NCBI GenBank assembly: GCA_045632125.1
Contig: JAZQWC010000028.1
Span: 1-14,567, forward strand
From: CALWPV01 sp045632125
GTDB taxonomy: Bacteria; Bacillota; Clostridia; Lachnospirales; Bianqueaceae
DNA length: 14,567 nt
Reading direction: 5' to 3'
Under the pieces are notes generated by a model, which was not told where the DNA came from, ran no database searches, and was given only the letters and a program-made list of their open reading frames with translations. Positions 6,677-13,599 of the stretch are shown here, piece after piece (within the stretch, counting starts at the first letter, position 1; every line of letters starts with the position of its first letter). Position numbers and translations under genes: made by a program.

Positions 6677-7297
6677 TTATTTCTCTCGCTGTCCACAACC
6701 GCCAAGCTCGGCAATCGTGAGCGTTTTGGCGCCCAGCGCCGGGGCATCTTCGGGCTCATGGGAAATCACCAATGTAGGTCGTCCCTCGGTCCACTTTTTC
6801 ACCGCGGCCAGTGCCATGCGGCGGGTGTCCACGTCCAGCCCCTGGAAGGGTTCATCCATGAGAACCACATCGGCCTCAAATAGTAACGCCCGGGCTAAGG
6901 CCACGCGGCGGCGCATACCACCGGAAAGCTCTCTGGGCAGCTGATCCAATACCGTAGGCTCCAGATTCAGCTCAGCCAAAAGGGCTGCCGCTTCCGCCTG
7001 GGTTACAGTGGGACGGATCAGTTTCAAATTTTTATATACCGTTAAATGCGGAAATAAACGATCTTCCTGATACATTACGGAAATACGGGTATGTTTGTCG
7101 ATTCCCTCGATGCTTCCACTGTCAGCCTTCATCAGACCCGCCAAGATCCTCAGCAGGGTCGTTTTGCCCATACCGGAACCGCCCAACAGCACCACAGGAC
7201 GCTCAGCGGTAAGTTCAATGCACACATTTTTCAGCACCGGCTGATCGCCGTAGGAAAAGTACAGATTCCTTGCTTTCACGTTCACCGTTTGGCTCAT
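6677..7297 (-). CDS. ABC importer ATP-binding protein, NitT/TauT-like
   Basis: This 206-residue nucleotide-binding subunit energises import by the permease encoded just upstream. All ABC motifs are present: Walker A GGSGMGKTT (39-47), Q-loop Q77 (YQEDRLFP), signature LSGGM (124-128), Walker B VVLMDEP (144-150), D-loop GLD (153-155) and H-switch H180. The size and the YQEDRLFPHLTV segment fit the SsuB/TauB/ThiZ-type group. It is somewhat shorter than the usual 240-260 residues. The ATG at 7297 overlaps the permease TGA in an ATGA and has GGAGGT 8 nt upstream. The GTG at 7315 is rejected because it overlaps that SD region. Confidence 0.93.
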   Translation of the reverse strand: MSQTVNVKARNLYFSYGDQPVLKNVCIELTAERPVVLLGGSGMGKTTLLRILAGLMKADSGSIEGIDKHTRISVMYQEDRLFPHLTVYKNLKLIRPTVTQAEAAALLAELNLEPTVLDQLPRELSGGMRRRVALARALLFEADVVLMDEPFQGLDVDTRRMALAAVKKWTEGRPTLVISHEPEDAPALGAKTLTIAELGGCGQREK

Positions 7298-8049
7298 TTT
7301 TCTGCACCTCCCCACTTTTTAGCCGCCACTTCAATCAGCAGGGTAAATAATTTTTCAATGAGAACCGACATCACCACGATCACCACGGTCCACGCGAACA
7401 GATCGGTGGTTTCCAAATATACCTTGGCATCGTAGAGCTGCGTACCAATGGAGTCCTTAGGAATGGCAATCACCTCACCGGCAATACCGGATTTCCAGGC
7501 AAAGCCCACAGCTACGCGGCTCACCGACAAAAAGTAAGGAAGTACCGCCGGCACATACACCACTCGCGCCGTCTGTAAACGAGACAATCGATAGGTTTTG
7601 GCCGCTTCTAAAAGCTGTGGATCGGCGCTTTTCAATCCCTGATCCACGCTACTCCACACCATAGGCAGCACCATTAAGAAGGCAATGAACACACTCAGGT
7701 TCTTACCACTGATCCAAATCAGGGCCAAAATTACAAAAGAGGCCACAGGTGTTGCCTTAATGATATTCATAGGCAACTGCACTAACTGATATACAGGCCG
7801 CCACTTAGCAGTGATCATGCCCAAAGCAGCCCCCACCAGAAGACCCAGTATAAAACCGCTCATAATACGATAGAACGAAGTACCGATGATCAGCCAAAAC
7901 TCACCGGTAACCACCAGTTCGCCTATCCTTTTAAACACATTAAGTGGGGAGGCCAGCAACAGGTCTCTCCCCACTCCGTAGTAAGCCACCTGCCAGACGC
8001 CGAGCCAGAAAAAACCCACCGCCGCCATTACGGCTATTTTTTTTATCAT
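7294..8049 (-). CDS. ABC importer permease, NitT/TauT-like
   Basis: The 251-residue polytopic membrane protein has about six hydrophobic segments. It carries the EAA loop that contacts the ATPase (LLEAAKTYRLSRLQTARVVYVPAVLP, about 147-171). The arrangement is that of the BPD_transp_1 fold in the sulfonate/nitrate/taurine/thiamine-precursor importer group. Start choice is uncertain. ATG 8049 follows the preceding stop as TAA-T-ATG and is chosen. ATG 8061 would overlap the upstream gene by 11 nt. Neither has a clear SD, so coupled re-initiation after the substrate-binding protein is likely. The 3' end overlaps the ATPase start by 4 nt. Confidence 0.9.
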   Translation of the reverse strand: MIKKIAVMAAVGFFWLGVWQVAYYGVGRDLLLASPLNVFKRIGELVVTGEFWLIIGTSFYRIMSGFILGLLVGAALGMITAKWRPVYQLVQLPMNIIKATPVASFVILALIWISGKNLSVFIAFLMVLPMVWSSVDQGLKSADPQLLEAAKTYRLSRLQTARVVYVPAVLPYFLSVSRVAVGFAWKSGIAGEVIAIPKDSIGTQLYDAKVYLETTDLFAWTVVIVVMSVLIEKLFTLLIEVAAKKWGGAEK

Positions 8050-8050
8050 A

Positions 8051-9106
8051 TTATTCTGCATTATAGTAGAAATCTGCAGCCGGAACCGCACCGCCTACTG
8101 CAGCAGGGTCAGCTTCAAACAATACCTGAAGAAAGCCTTCTGCAACGGTCTTCATCTCAGCACCTTCAATAAACACAATGTTACACTCGGGAATTGCCTT
8201 CTGGGCTACCGCAGCCTTAGCGATAATGCCAAAGTCCTCTGCATACTGTGCAGCAGTTGCCAGAGTGTCTTCACCATTGGTAAAGGCAACGGATGCTTCA
8301 TATGCCTCTAAGAAACGCTCTACAGCCTCAGGATTTTCCTCAATAAAGCTCTTCTGGATCACCACAGCACCCATGGTAATGTTGCTGCCCTCACCAATCT
8401 TATTCCACTCTTCAGTGAAGTCCAGGGCTACGCGCACATCAGGATTCTGTGCCAGCAGGCTAGTTACAAAAGGCTGAGGCAGCAGCGCTACAGAAGCCTC
8501 GCCGTTCGCCATCAGCGCAGCCACTTCGGCAGCTTCAGACTTATACTCAATCGTCACATCGTTTTCCGGATCGATTCCATTGCTTTTCAAAATATAATTC
8601 AATGCAAACTCAGGAGTCGCACCCTTACCCAGGTTATAAATGGTCTTGCCACGCAGATCTTCCACGCTCTGGATGCTGTCACCGATCTCTACACAGTACA
8701 GCACGCCCAACGTATTCAAAGAAGCCAACTGCACCTGACCTTCAGTCTTGTTATACAGTACAGAAGCCACGTTAGTGGGCACAGCAGCAATATCATACTC
8801 GCCTTTAATAATGTTACCCAAAATTTCATCGGGCGCACCGGCCAAAGTAAATTCGTAATTATCAGGAGCAGTACCTGCCTCTGCATCTTTCATCATGCTC
8901 AGCATACCCAATGCAGTGGGGCCCTTTAAAGCAGCAATCTGAATATCGATCTTCTCATAGGTTTCCTCTGCAGACTCTTCCTCAACCTCAGAAGATTCCT
9001 CCACAACTACCGCCTCAGACTCTTCCTTTACAGTTTCTTCCTGACCACAAGCAGCTAAAGAAACCATCATTACAGCTGCCATCAGCAATGCCATCAACTT
9101 TTTCAT
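8051..9106 (-). CDS. ABC importer substrate-binding lipoprotein, NitT/TauT/NMT1-like
   Basis: The 351-residue protein begins with a lipoprotein signal ending in LAAC, with the lipidated cysteine at C20. A very acidic, Glu/Ser-rich linker (about 21-50) should hold the receptor above the membrane. The body resembles periplasmic-binding fold II receptors of the SsuA/TauA/ThiY (NMT1/THI5-like) group: QIAALKGPTALGM, EYDIAAVPTNVASVLYN, LRGKTIYNLGKGATPE, and LMANGEASVALLPQPFV. The ligand cannot be read from this. Two ATGs lie near the SD AGGAGG (9120-9115). ATG 9106 has an 8-nt gap and is preferred over ATG 9112 with 2 nt. It is the second gene of the operon, 26 nt after the regulator. Confidence 0.92.
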   Translation of the reverse strand: MKKLMALLMAAVMMVSLAACGQEETVKEESEAVVVEESSEVEEESAEETYEKIDIQIAALKGPTALGMLSMMKDAEAGTAPDNYEFTLAGAPDEILGNIIKGEYDIAAVPTNVASVLYNKTEGQVQLASLNTLGVLYCVEIGDSIQSVEDLRGKTIYNLGKGATPEFALNYILKSNGIDPENDVTIEYKSEAAEVAALMANGEASVALLPQPFVTSLLAQNPDVRVALDFTEEWNKIGEGSNITMGAVVIQKSFIEENPEAVERFLEAYEASVAFTNGEDTLATAAQYAEDFGIIAKAAVAQKAIPECNIVFIEGAEMKTVAEGFLQVLFEADPAAVGGAVPAADFYYNAE

Positions 9107-9132
9107 TTTCATTTCCTCCTATGTTCTTACAA

Positions 9133-9771
9133 TCAACTTTGGCGAATCATGATCTGCGCGCCATCTTTTTCAATTTTCCCATCCATTTCCAACTGCGTTA
9201 AACAGCGATACAGCGTAGCTCTGCCAATGCTCAGTTCCCGCGCTAATCGCGCAAATCCGCCGTTGGCCACCGCCTTGCCGTTTTGATCCGCATGGGTCAA
9301 AATCCACTGCCAGACTGCTTCCTCCGCCGATGGCGTTGTAAAGCTGTCAATTTTTTGATTTAAAAATTGGATCCGCCCAGACAGGAATGCTATGTAGTCC
9401 AGTGCCATATCTGGATATTTTCTAAACAGCTGAGCCAATTCTTCACCAGAGATGAATACCACCTTACAAGCCTTATAGGCTACGATCAAGGTAACATATT
9501 CTTCTGCCGGTGCAAACAATGCCGCTGCTCCAAAACAACTTCCTTCCTTTAAAATATTCAGAAGTGTTCCTTTATCCTTCTTTACAGCCGCTTCTCCTTC
9601 CAGCACAATGCCCAGTGATCTTTGAAACTGATGCTGAGTATAAATGGCTTCACCCTTTTGAAAGCTTTGCACGATCAGTTTTTTAAAGACCTCTTCCTTT
9701 TGCATTTCATCCAGTGCTTTGAATAAGAAACAACCGCTCAGCACCTTGTATTGAGATTTTATCAGTTCCAT
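9133..9771 (-). CDS. Crp/Fnr-family transcriptional regulator
   Basis: The 212-residue protein has an N-terminal cyclic-nucleotide-binding-like beta-roll (about 15-115), a dimerisation helix (about 118-145), and a C-terminal winged HTH (FARLARELSIGRATLYRCLTQLEMDGKI, about 173-200). The phosphate-binding cassette equivalent (GSCFGAAALFAPAEEYV) lacks the Arg-Ser/Thr pair of cAMP-binding Crp. The N-terminal cysteine cluster of Fnr is also missing, with only C14 near the start. The inducer is therefore likely something else. It is the first gene of the operon with the ABC importer and the radical SAM enzyme, so it probably controls them, perhaps in response to the imported compound or its product. 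The start at 9771 has AGGTGGAG close upstream. Confidence 0.88.
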   Translation of the reverse strand: MELIKSQYKVLSGCFLFKALDEMQKEEVFKKLIVQSFQKGEAIYTQHQFQRSLGIVLEGEAAVKKDKGTLLNILKEGSCFGAAALFAPAEEYVTLIVAYKACKVVFISGEELAQLFRKYPDMALDYIAFLSGRIQFLNQKIDSFTTPSAEEAVWQWILTHADQNGKAVANGGFARLARELSIGRATLYRCLTQLEMDGKIEKDGAQIMIRQS

Positions 9772-9809
9772 GATGCTCCACCTGTCTCATTTGATACACT
9801 TTTTATTGC

Positions 9810-9838
9810 ATTATACCTCTTTGTTTCTATTTTGTCAA
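9810..9838 (-). promoter_or_regulatory. Consensus promoter of the regulator-ABC-radical SAM operon
   Basis: On the minus strand: TTGACA (9838-9833), 17-nt spacer, TATAAT (9815-9810). Both hexamers and the spacer match the consensus exactly, so high basal strength is expected unless repressed. Confidence 0.85.
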
Positions 9839-9876
9839 TACTTATTATTAGGATTTTATTCTATTTATTTTAACCA

Positions 9877-9905
9877 TTGACTTTTATTAACAACTGACAT
9901 ACAAT
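9877..9905 (+). promoter_or_regulatory. Promoter of the PHP-domain gene
   Basis: -35 TTGACT (9877-9882), 17-nt spacer, -10 TACAAT (9900-9905), divergent from the operon promoter. The two -35 boxes are 38 nt apart, with an AT-rich tract between them. Confidence 0.75.
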
Positions 9906-9956
9906 GACCGCAAAGAATCATTTTCGCCATTTGGCGTCCGCAAGGAGGATTTTATT

Positions 9957-10892
9957 ATGATTATTCGTCAAGCTGCTTTTGAGCAGAACGCCCCGAAAAT
10001 GCTAAAGGGCGCACTTCACTGCCACACCACCCGCTCTGATGGCAAAGGCGATCCTGCCGATGTAATCCGACTTCATAAAGAAAACAATTACGATTTCATG
10101 GCTCTCACCGATCACCGTCGTTACAACCGCATCAACTACGCTGAAGATGTAGACATCACCATCATCCCCGGCATGGAATTCGACAACACCTTTGTTCGTG
10201 AAAATGGTTTCCGTTGTTTCCACACTGTTTGCATTGGTCCCAACGACGAGACCAATGGTTTTGCTCATGAAGAAAGATTTGAAAGCGGCAAAGCCGCTGA
10301 CCAATTCGAGTATCAGCCTTATCTTGATTGGATCCACGAGAACGGCAACATGACTATCTATTGTCATCCCGAATGGAGCAGTACCCCCGCCCGATATTTT
10401 GAAAAACAGCAGGGTAACTTTGCTATGGAAATTTGGAACACCGGTTGTGCTTATGAAGATGACATGGACACCAATGCTGCCTACTGGGATGAAATTCTTG
10501 GGCAAGGCATCCGCATCTATGGCGTTGCTACCGACGACGGTCACCCCATGTATCAGCACTGTAAGGGCTGGGTTATGGTCAACTCCGAAAATGACGTTAA
10601 CTCTATTTTAACCGCCTTAAAGGAAGGTAAATTCTACTCTTCCTGTGGTCCTGTAATTAAAGATTTTTATGTAGAAGATGGCGTGGCTCATGTAGAATGC
10701 GAACCCGCAGCTCGCATCCAGTTCATCTGTGACCAGCATCCCACTCGTCAATTCCCTGCCCCTCTGGAACAGGATCATTTGATCACCTCAGCTGAAATCG
10801 ATTTAAAAGACAGCTATCAATACATCCGCGCCTGTGTAATCGATGAACAAGGCCGCCGTGCCTGGACTAATCCAATCTTCCTGAAAGATTGA
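9957..10892 (+). CDS. PHP-domain metallohydrolase (phosphoesterase)
   Basis: This 311-residue protein has a PHP (polymerase and histidinol phosphatase) domain with the expected metal ligands: H21-x-H23 with D28 (HCHTTRSDG), H53 (LTDH), E74 (PGMEF), H89, H137 (CHPEW), and the D193/D194-G-H196 motif (ATDDGH). Such domains bind two or three metals and hydrolyse phosphoesters or related bonds. The motif layout and the C-terminal beta-rich part (about 200-311) resemble the CehA/McbA-like metallohydrolase group. There is no signal peptide, so it is cytoplasmic. The start has GGAGG with an 8-nt gap. It is monocistronic, divergent from the Crp/Fnr operon, and may share its control. The substrate is unknown. 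Confidence 0.9.
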   Translation: MIIRQAAFEQNAPKMLKGALHCHTTRSDGKGDPADVIRLHKENNYDFMALTDHRRYNRINYAEDVDITIIPGMEFDNTFVRENGFRCFHTVCIGPNDETNGFAHEERFESGKAADQFEYQPYLDWIHENGNMTIYCHPEWSSTPARYFEKQQGNFAMEIWNTGCAYEDDMDTNAAYWDEILGQGIRIYGVATDDGHPMYQHCKGWVMVNSENDVNSILTALKEGKFYSSCGPVIKDFYVEDGVAHVECEPAARIQFICDQHPTRQFPAPLEQDHLITSAEIDLKDSYQYIRACVIDEQGRRAWTNPIFLKD

Positions 10893-10915
10893 TCCGATAT
10901 TCAAACAAACGATAG

Positions 10916-10955
10916 AAGGAGAGCTAATCTTAACTGATCAGCTCTCCTTTTCTTT
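10916..10955 (+). terminator. Terminator of the PHP gene
   Basis: AAGGAGAGCT (10916-10925) pairs perfectly with AGCTCTCCTT (10940-10949), and ATC/GAT can extend the stem inward. TTTTCTTT follows on the plus strand. The minus-strand tail is weaker, so service to the convergent Rpn gene is less certain. Confidence 0.85.
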
Positions 10956-10972
10956 ATCCAAATTTTTTCACT

Positions 10973-11857
10973 TTAATCTTTTTCCATAACCTCTTTTTCC
11001 AATTCTTCAATCTGGCTTTGAGAAAGGTTCGTTATCTGTTCAATTTCTTCTTTAGTATATTTACCTTTTAAAATCATACTTCTCGCCATCGTGATTCGCA
11101 TGCGTGTCTCTGTTCTCGCTTCTGCGCTCTTTACTGCGCTCTTCACTGCCTCATCCATCGCACTTCGCATTGTTGGTTTTCCTCCTTTAACTTTAATTTT
11201 TCTAAGCACCGGCAAAACTTCCTTGTACTTATCATCATTCGTTAGCGCTTCCATCAGATCCATTACTTCTTCCAGGTGACGGATTGGTTTATCACTGGGT
11301 TTATATGTTTCTCCTTTTTGCATTTGGATCACATAATCTGCCACTATTTGAAAATCACTGTTGAACTGTTTAAGCTTTTCTTCGCTCAGTTGACCAATTT
11401 CAAATATATTGATCCGATAATCATTCACCAAACCTTCAAGCTCTTTCGGCACACTGATCCGTTCCAATAAATTCTTGGGTCCATTCCATTTCCCTTTACC
11501 AAAATACAGAACCAGCGTAATCACTGGATAGCGCTTTTTCCCTTTTTCATTTAGCTGTGCCCTATAAACAGCACCATCATAACTAATCACACGTAGTGGT
11601 ATATCCAGATCCACTTTTGTTTGATTTTCCAAACCACATGCCGCAATTCGAATACAGCCTTGTTTCCAAGCCTTCAGTACATCCCTTTCCTGCGAACGAA
11701 TCTTCCCTTCCATCTTATAAGATGAAATCCCACTGATCGTTTCCAGATCGTCCTCCCGAATTACAACTTTTCCGTCAAATATCAGTGTATTCATGATATC
11801 GGCAAATACATCGTTTTTCCCTTCCAAGAGTTTCTCTGTAACATCTTTTTCTGCCAT
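10973..11857 (-). CDS. Rpn-family (PD-(D/E)XK) putative nuclease / transposase_31-like protein
   Basis: The 294-residue protein resembles the recombination-promoting nuclease (Rpn)/transposase_31 group of gut clostridia. Features are an N-terminal helix with DVFADIMNTLIFDG (about 16-29), the probable E-x-Q catalytic element in GLENQTKVD (E77-N-Q79), LRVISYDGAVYRAQ, and the family-like YPVITLVLYFGKGKWNGPKNL (110-130). The C-terminus is a charged helix ending in TKEEIEQITNLSQSQIEELEKE. Known Rpn proteins cut DNA and promote RecA-independent recombination; activity here is inference. The start at 11857 has AAGGGGA upstream. The frame extends to 11953, but that part has no SD and runs through a palindrome. 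No terminal repeats of a mobile element were seen. Confidence 0.85.
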   Translation of the reverse strand: MAEKDVTEKLLEGKNDVFADIMNTLIFDGKVVIREDDLETISGISSYKMEGKIRSQERDVLKAWKQGCIRIAACGLENQTKVDLDIPLRVISYDGAVYRAQLNEKGKKRYPVITLVLYFGKGKWNGPKNLLERISVPKELEGLVNDYRINIFEIGQLSEEKLKQFNSDFQIVADYVIQMQKGETYKPSDKPIRHLEEVMDLMEALTNDDKYKEVLPVLRKIKVKGGKPTMRSAMDEAVKSAVKSAEARTETRMRITMARSMILKGKYTKEEIEQITNLSQSQIEELEKEVMEKD

Positions 11858-11925
11858 AGGCGTCCCCTTCCTTGAATAAAGTGGAGCTATCCTATCATAG
11901 AAAAAAGGAAAGTACCAGAACATAA

Positions 11926-11953
11926 ATGTCAAATTTTGTACCAAACTTGACAT
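11926..11953. repeat. 28-bp operator-like palindrome in the Rpn leader
   Basis: ATGTCAA at 11926-11932 mirrors TTGACAT at 11947-11953 around a GTAC centre (11938-11941). In all, 24 of 28 positions are symmetric. In minus-strand RNA the arms give about 11 pairs including one G-U. It lies roughly 70 nt before the Rpn start codon and downstream of the predicted promoter, so it could be a repressor site or a leader hairpin. Confidence 0.6.
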
Positions 11954-12015
11954 GCTATGTTAAGTTTTCAAAAATAAATTTTTATTTTTCTACTTTTTCT
12001 TTTATTTATATTTTT

Positions 12016-12044
12016 ATGATAATCATTTCGTTTATATATGTCAA
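12016..12044 (-). promoter_or_regulatory. Probable promoter of the Rpn-like gene
   Basis: On the minus strand: TTGACA (12044-12039), 17-nt spacer, TATCAT (12021-12016). The leader would be about 150 nt and would include the 28-bp palindrome. Confidence is lower because AT-rich sequence gives chance matches. Confidence 0.5.
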
Positions 12045-12124
12045 GTCGTTTATATTGCTAACCGGTTTGTATTATTAGCTATAATATTTTAAATATATCT
12101 ATGTAGCCACTCATAAATATACGC

Positions 12125-12167
12125 AAAAACGATTCCCAACTTTTTAAGTAAAAAACCGGAAATCGTT
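12125..12167 (-). terminator. Terminator of the lipoprotein gene
   Basis: On the minus strand AACGATTTCC (12167-12158) pairs with GGGAATCGTT (12137-12128) with one mismatch across a 20-nt AT-rich loop, followed by TTT. It starts 8 nt after the lipoprotein stop codon. Confidence 0.7.
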
Positions 12168-12174
12168 CGCTTAT

Positions 12175-13362
12175 CTATTCAACTGTTAAAAAATCAAGTT
12201 CCTCAACCAAAATATATCTATATTCATCTCCCTCATTTTGATTGAACAATTTCTCATGCAATATGATTATATTTTCCGAATATCGTTTTGCAGAAAGAAA
12301 AATATCTTCTGAATATCCACTATTTAATTCTGCTTTCCCTAGCACACCATTTAACATATCGAATCGATATAACATCTTTTCCTGCTGATTCAGCCACATT
12401 TTATACTGTACGCATTCCGAGGTTTCGGACATCAAATAAAAAGATGTACTTTCAAAAGATCGAATGACATCTAATTCCTGATCATCAATTTTACCGATTA
12501 ATCCGGAATGATTGATATCACTATAAATCAAGTATCCACCTTCATATTCAAAATCAAAAGCTCCTTGACGCCACTCGGTCATATCCGTCACATCAATAGT
12601 CTCCACCATTTTTATTTCCGAATCATATACCTCAATACGATATTCCTCTCGTCCTGATTCGTCCATGCTTTTCACCAACACTGAAAGCGAATCACTTCCC
12701 ACATCAAACGCACTGATCCATTCACCCATACTGTTTTGGGAATCATGTTTGTATTTTTTTAACCCTATCAATTCTTTTGTTTCTGTATCATAGGCAATCA
12801 ATTGTTGGAATTCCTTTTCCGTTTGCTGTAAGATCAAATGTTTACCAAATCCCTGCATATTCCGAGAATATAAAGATTCCCGATTCTTCGCCTTCGATAT
12901 AACCGACATTTCTCTTTCTTCAAGATCTAATTCTATGATCCAACTGGAGGCTTGTTCCTTAGGAGATAACTGACATACACGCGGAATATACAACCGATTA
13001 TTAACCAGTATCTCCCCCATGCCATAGCTCCAGTTATAAATAGTGCCTAATTCTATCGTATCTTTTGACTCAAAAAGATACAAATAAAAAGTACAGGGTA
13101 TGGTTCCGTCTTTCTCTTCTTCAGTGCGACTGTATACCACACCTTCACCTATCATTGCCAAAATTGTATTCTCCGGCTCTTCCGTAATGGTACTTAAATC
13201 TATGTCGTCCGCTATAACAACAGTATCCTCAATCGGTTTATATTGAAAAACTGATGTATCTAGAATTTCCGCTTCTCTTTTATCCACATTTTTCGCAGCA
13301 CAAGCACAAAGAATTACTGCCACTCCCACACACAACGCAAGAATAATTTTTTTCATGCCCAT
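12175..13362 (-). CDS. Putative surface lipoprotein, unknown function
   Basis: I do not recognise a named family. The 395-residue product starts with a basic tip, a hydrophobic stretch and a lipobox L18-C19-A20-C21, so it is probably exported and lipidated at C21. The mature part is acidic and almost entirely alternating short beta-like strands. Recurrent patterns such as IAYDTETKELIGLKKY, IEVYDSEIKMVETI and LYRFDMLNGVLG are reminiscent of beta-propeller blades. A propeller fold is inference only. AGGAGG lies at 13373-13368. ATG 13362 (5-nt gap) is taken as the start; ATG 13356 (11 nt) and GTG 13368 are alternatives. It has its own promoter and terminator and is monocistronic. The third-position bias to A/T is stronger than in the metabolic genes to the left. 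Confidence 0.82.
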   Translation of the reverse strand: MGMKKIILALCVGVAVILCACAAKNVDKREAEILDTSVFQYKPIEDTVVIADDIDLSTITEEPENTILAMIGEGVVYSRTEEEKDGTIPCTFYLYLFESKDTIELGTIYNWSYGMGEILVNNRLYIPRVCQLSPKEQASSWIIELDLEEREMSVISKAKNRESLYSRNMQGFGKHLILQQTEKEFQQLIAYDTETKELIGLKKYKHDSQNSMGEWISAFDVGSDSLSVLVKSMDESGREEYRIEVYDSEIKMVETIDVTDMTEWRQGAFDFEYEGGYLIYSDINHSGLIGKIDDQELDVIRSFESTSFYLMSETSECVQYKMWLNQQEKMLYRFDMLNGVLGKAELNSGYSEDIFLSAKRYSENIIILHEKLFNQNEGDEYRYILVEELDFLTVE

Positions 13363-13411
13363 TTTCACCTCCTATAGATACAGTCGCAAATACATAGGAA
13401 ATCTTTCTTTT

Positions 13412-13441
13412 ATTATACGGTCCTTTTTTGACTGAACTCAA
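13412..13441 (-). promoter_or_regulatory. Promoter of the lipoprotein gene
   Basis: On the minus strand: TTGAGT (13441-13436), 18-nt spacer, TATAAT (13417-13412), about 40 nt upstream of the SD. Confidence 0.6.
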
Positions 13442-13447
13442 TAGACA

Positions 13448-13480
13448 TAAAAAATTCCGACCAGTAATTGGTCGGAATTT
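13448..13480 (-). terminator. Terminator after the ArsR gene and small ORF
   Basis: A perfect 12-bp stem, AAATTCCGACCA / TGGTCGGAATTT (13452-13463 and 13469-13480), with a 5-nt loop. On the minus strand it runs into six T residues. It begins 9 nt after the small ORF's stop codon. Confidence 0.9.
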
Positions 13481-13488
13481 CTATTGGA

Positions 13489-13599
13489 TTAGATTGTTCT
13501 GCCGAAACGAAGGAAACAAGTCCCTGCATTTGCCTTAATATATCGGTTTACCTCACTCAAAGTATGTAAAACTACCACGGGTTTCTTCCATAATTTCAC
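13489..13599 (-). CDS. Hidden small ORF: 36-residue one-cysteine peptide
   Basis: The minus strand reads GTG (13599-13597), 36 codons, then TAA (13491-13489). The start overlaps the TGA of the ArsR-type gene in a GTGA, the classic coupling arrangement. GGAGG (13613-13609) lies 9 nt upstream, with no role for the regulator's own start. A strong terminator begins 9 nt after its stop, so the frame fills the space between regulator and terminator. The peptide begins MKLWKKPVVVLHTLSEV and ends in KANAGTC followed by FLRFGRTI. It has a basic Lys-Lys-Pro head, an amphipathic middle, and one Cys at residue 28 in a Gly/Phe/Arg-rich tail. The leader-plus-core look recalls precursors of ribosomally made modified peptides or signalling peptides, but no maturation enzyme is in the window. 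It could also be a non-functional overlap; homologs are the test. Confidence 0.55.
   Translation of the reverse strand: MKLWKKPVVVLHTLSEVNRYIKANAGTCFLRFGRTI

Larger units (their letters stand above)
11858..12174. other. AT-rich intergenic region upstream of the Rpn gene
   Basis: About 317 nt without a supported gene. It holds the Rpn SD and leader, a 28-bp palindrome (11926-11953), a probable minus-strand promoter (12016-12044), and the terminator of the lipoprotein gene (12125-12167). In 12045-12124 I see only AT-rich sequence. Confidence 0.7.

Noticed and set aside
9925..9936. CGCC-ATTT-GGCG hairpin before the PHP start codon
   Set aside because: Only four base pairs. It leaves the SD free, so no regulatory role can be supported.
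10002..10559. Long minus-strand frame opposite the PHP gene
   Set aside because: Antisense shadow of a gene with all PHP metal motifs. It has no SD or recognisable protein pattern.
11858..11953. N-terminal extension of the Rpn-like protein from ATG 11953
   Set aside because: It has no SD, its sequence runs through the palindrome, and the family-like sequence begins at the residues after ATG 11857, which has its own SD.
12016..12026. ATGATAATCAT as a possible Fur-like half box in the Rpn promoter
   Set aside because: It matches only part of a Fur box, lies in very AT-rich DNA where this is expected by chance, and no iron gene is nearby.
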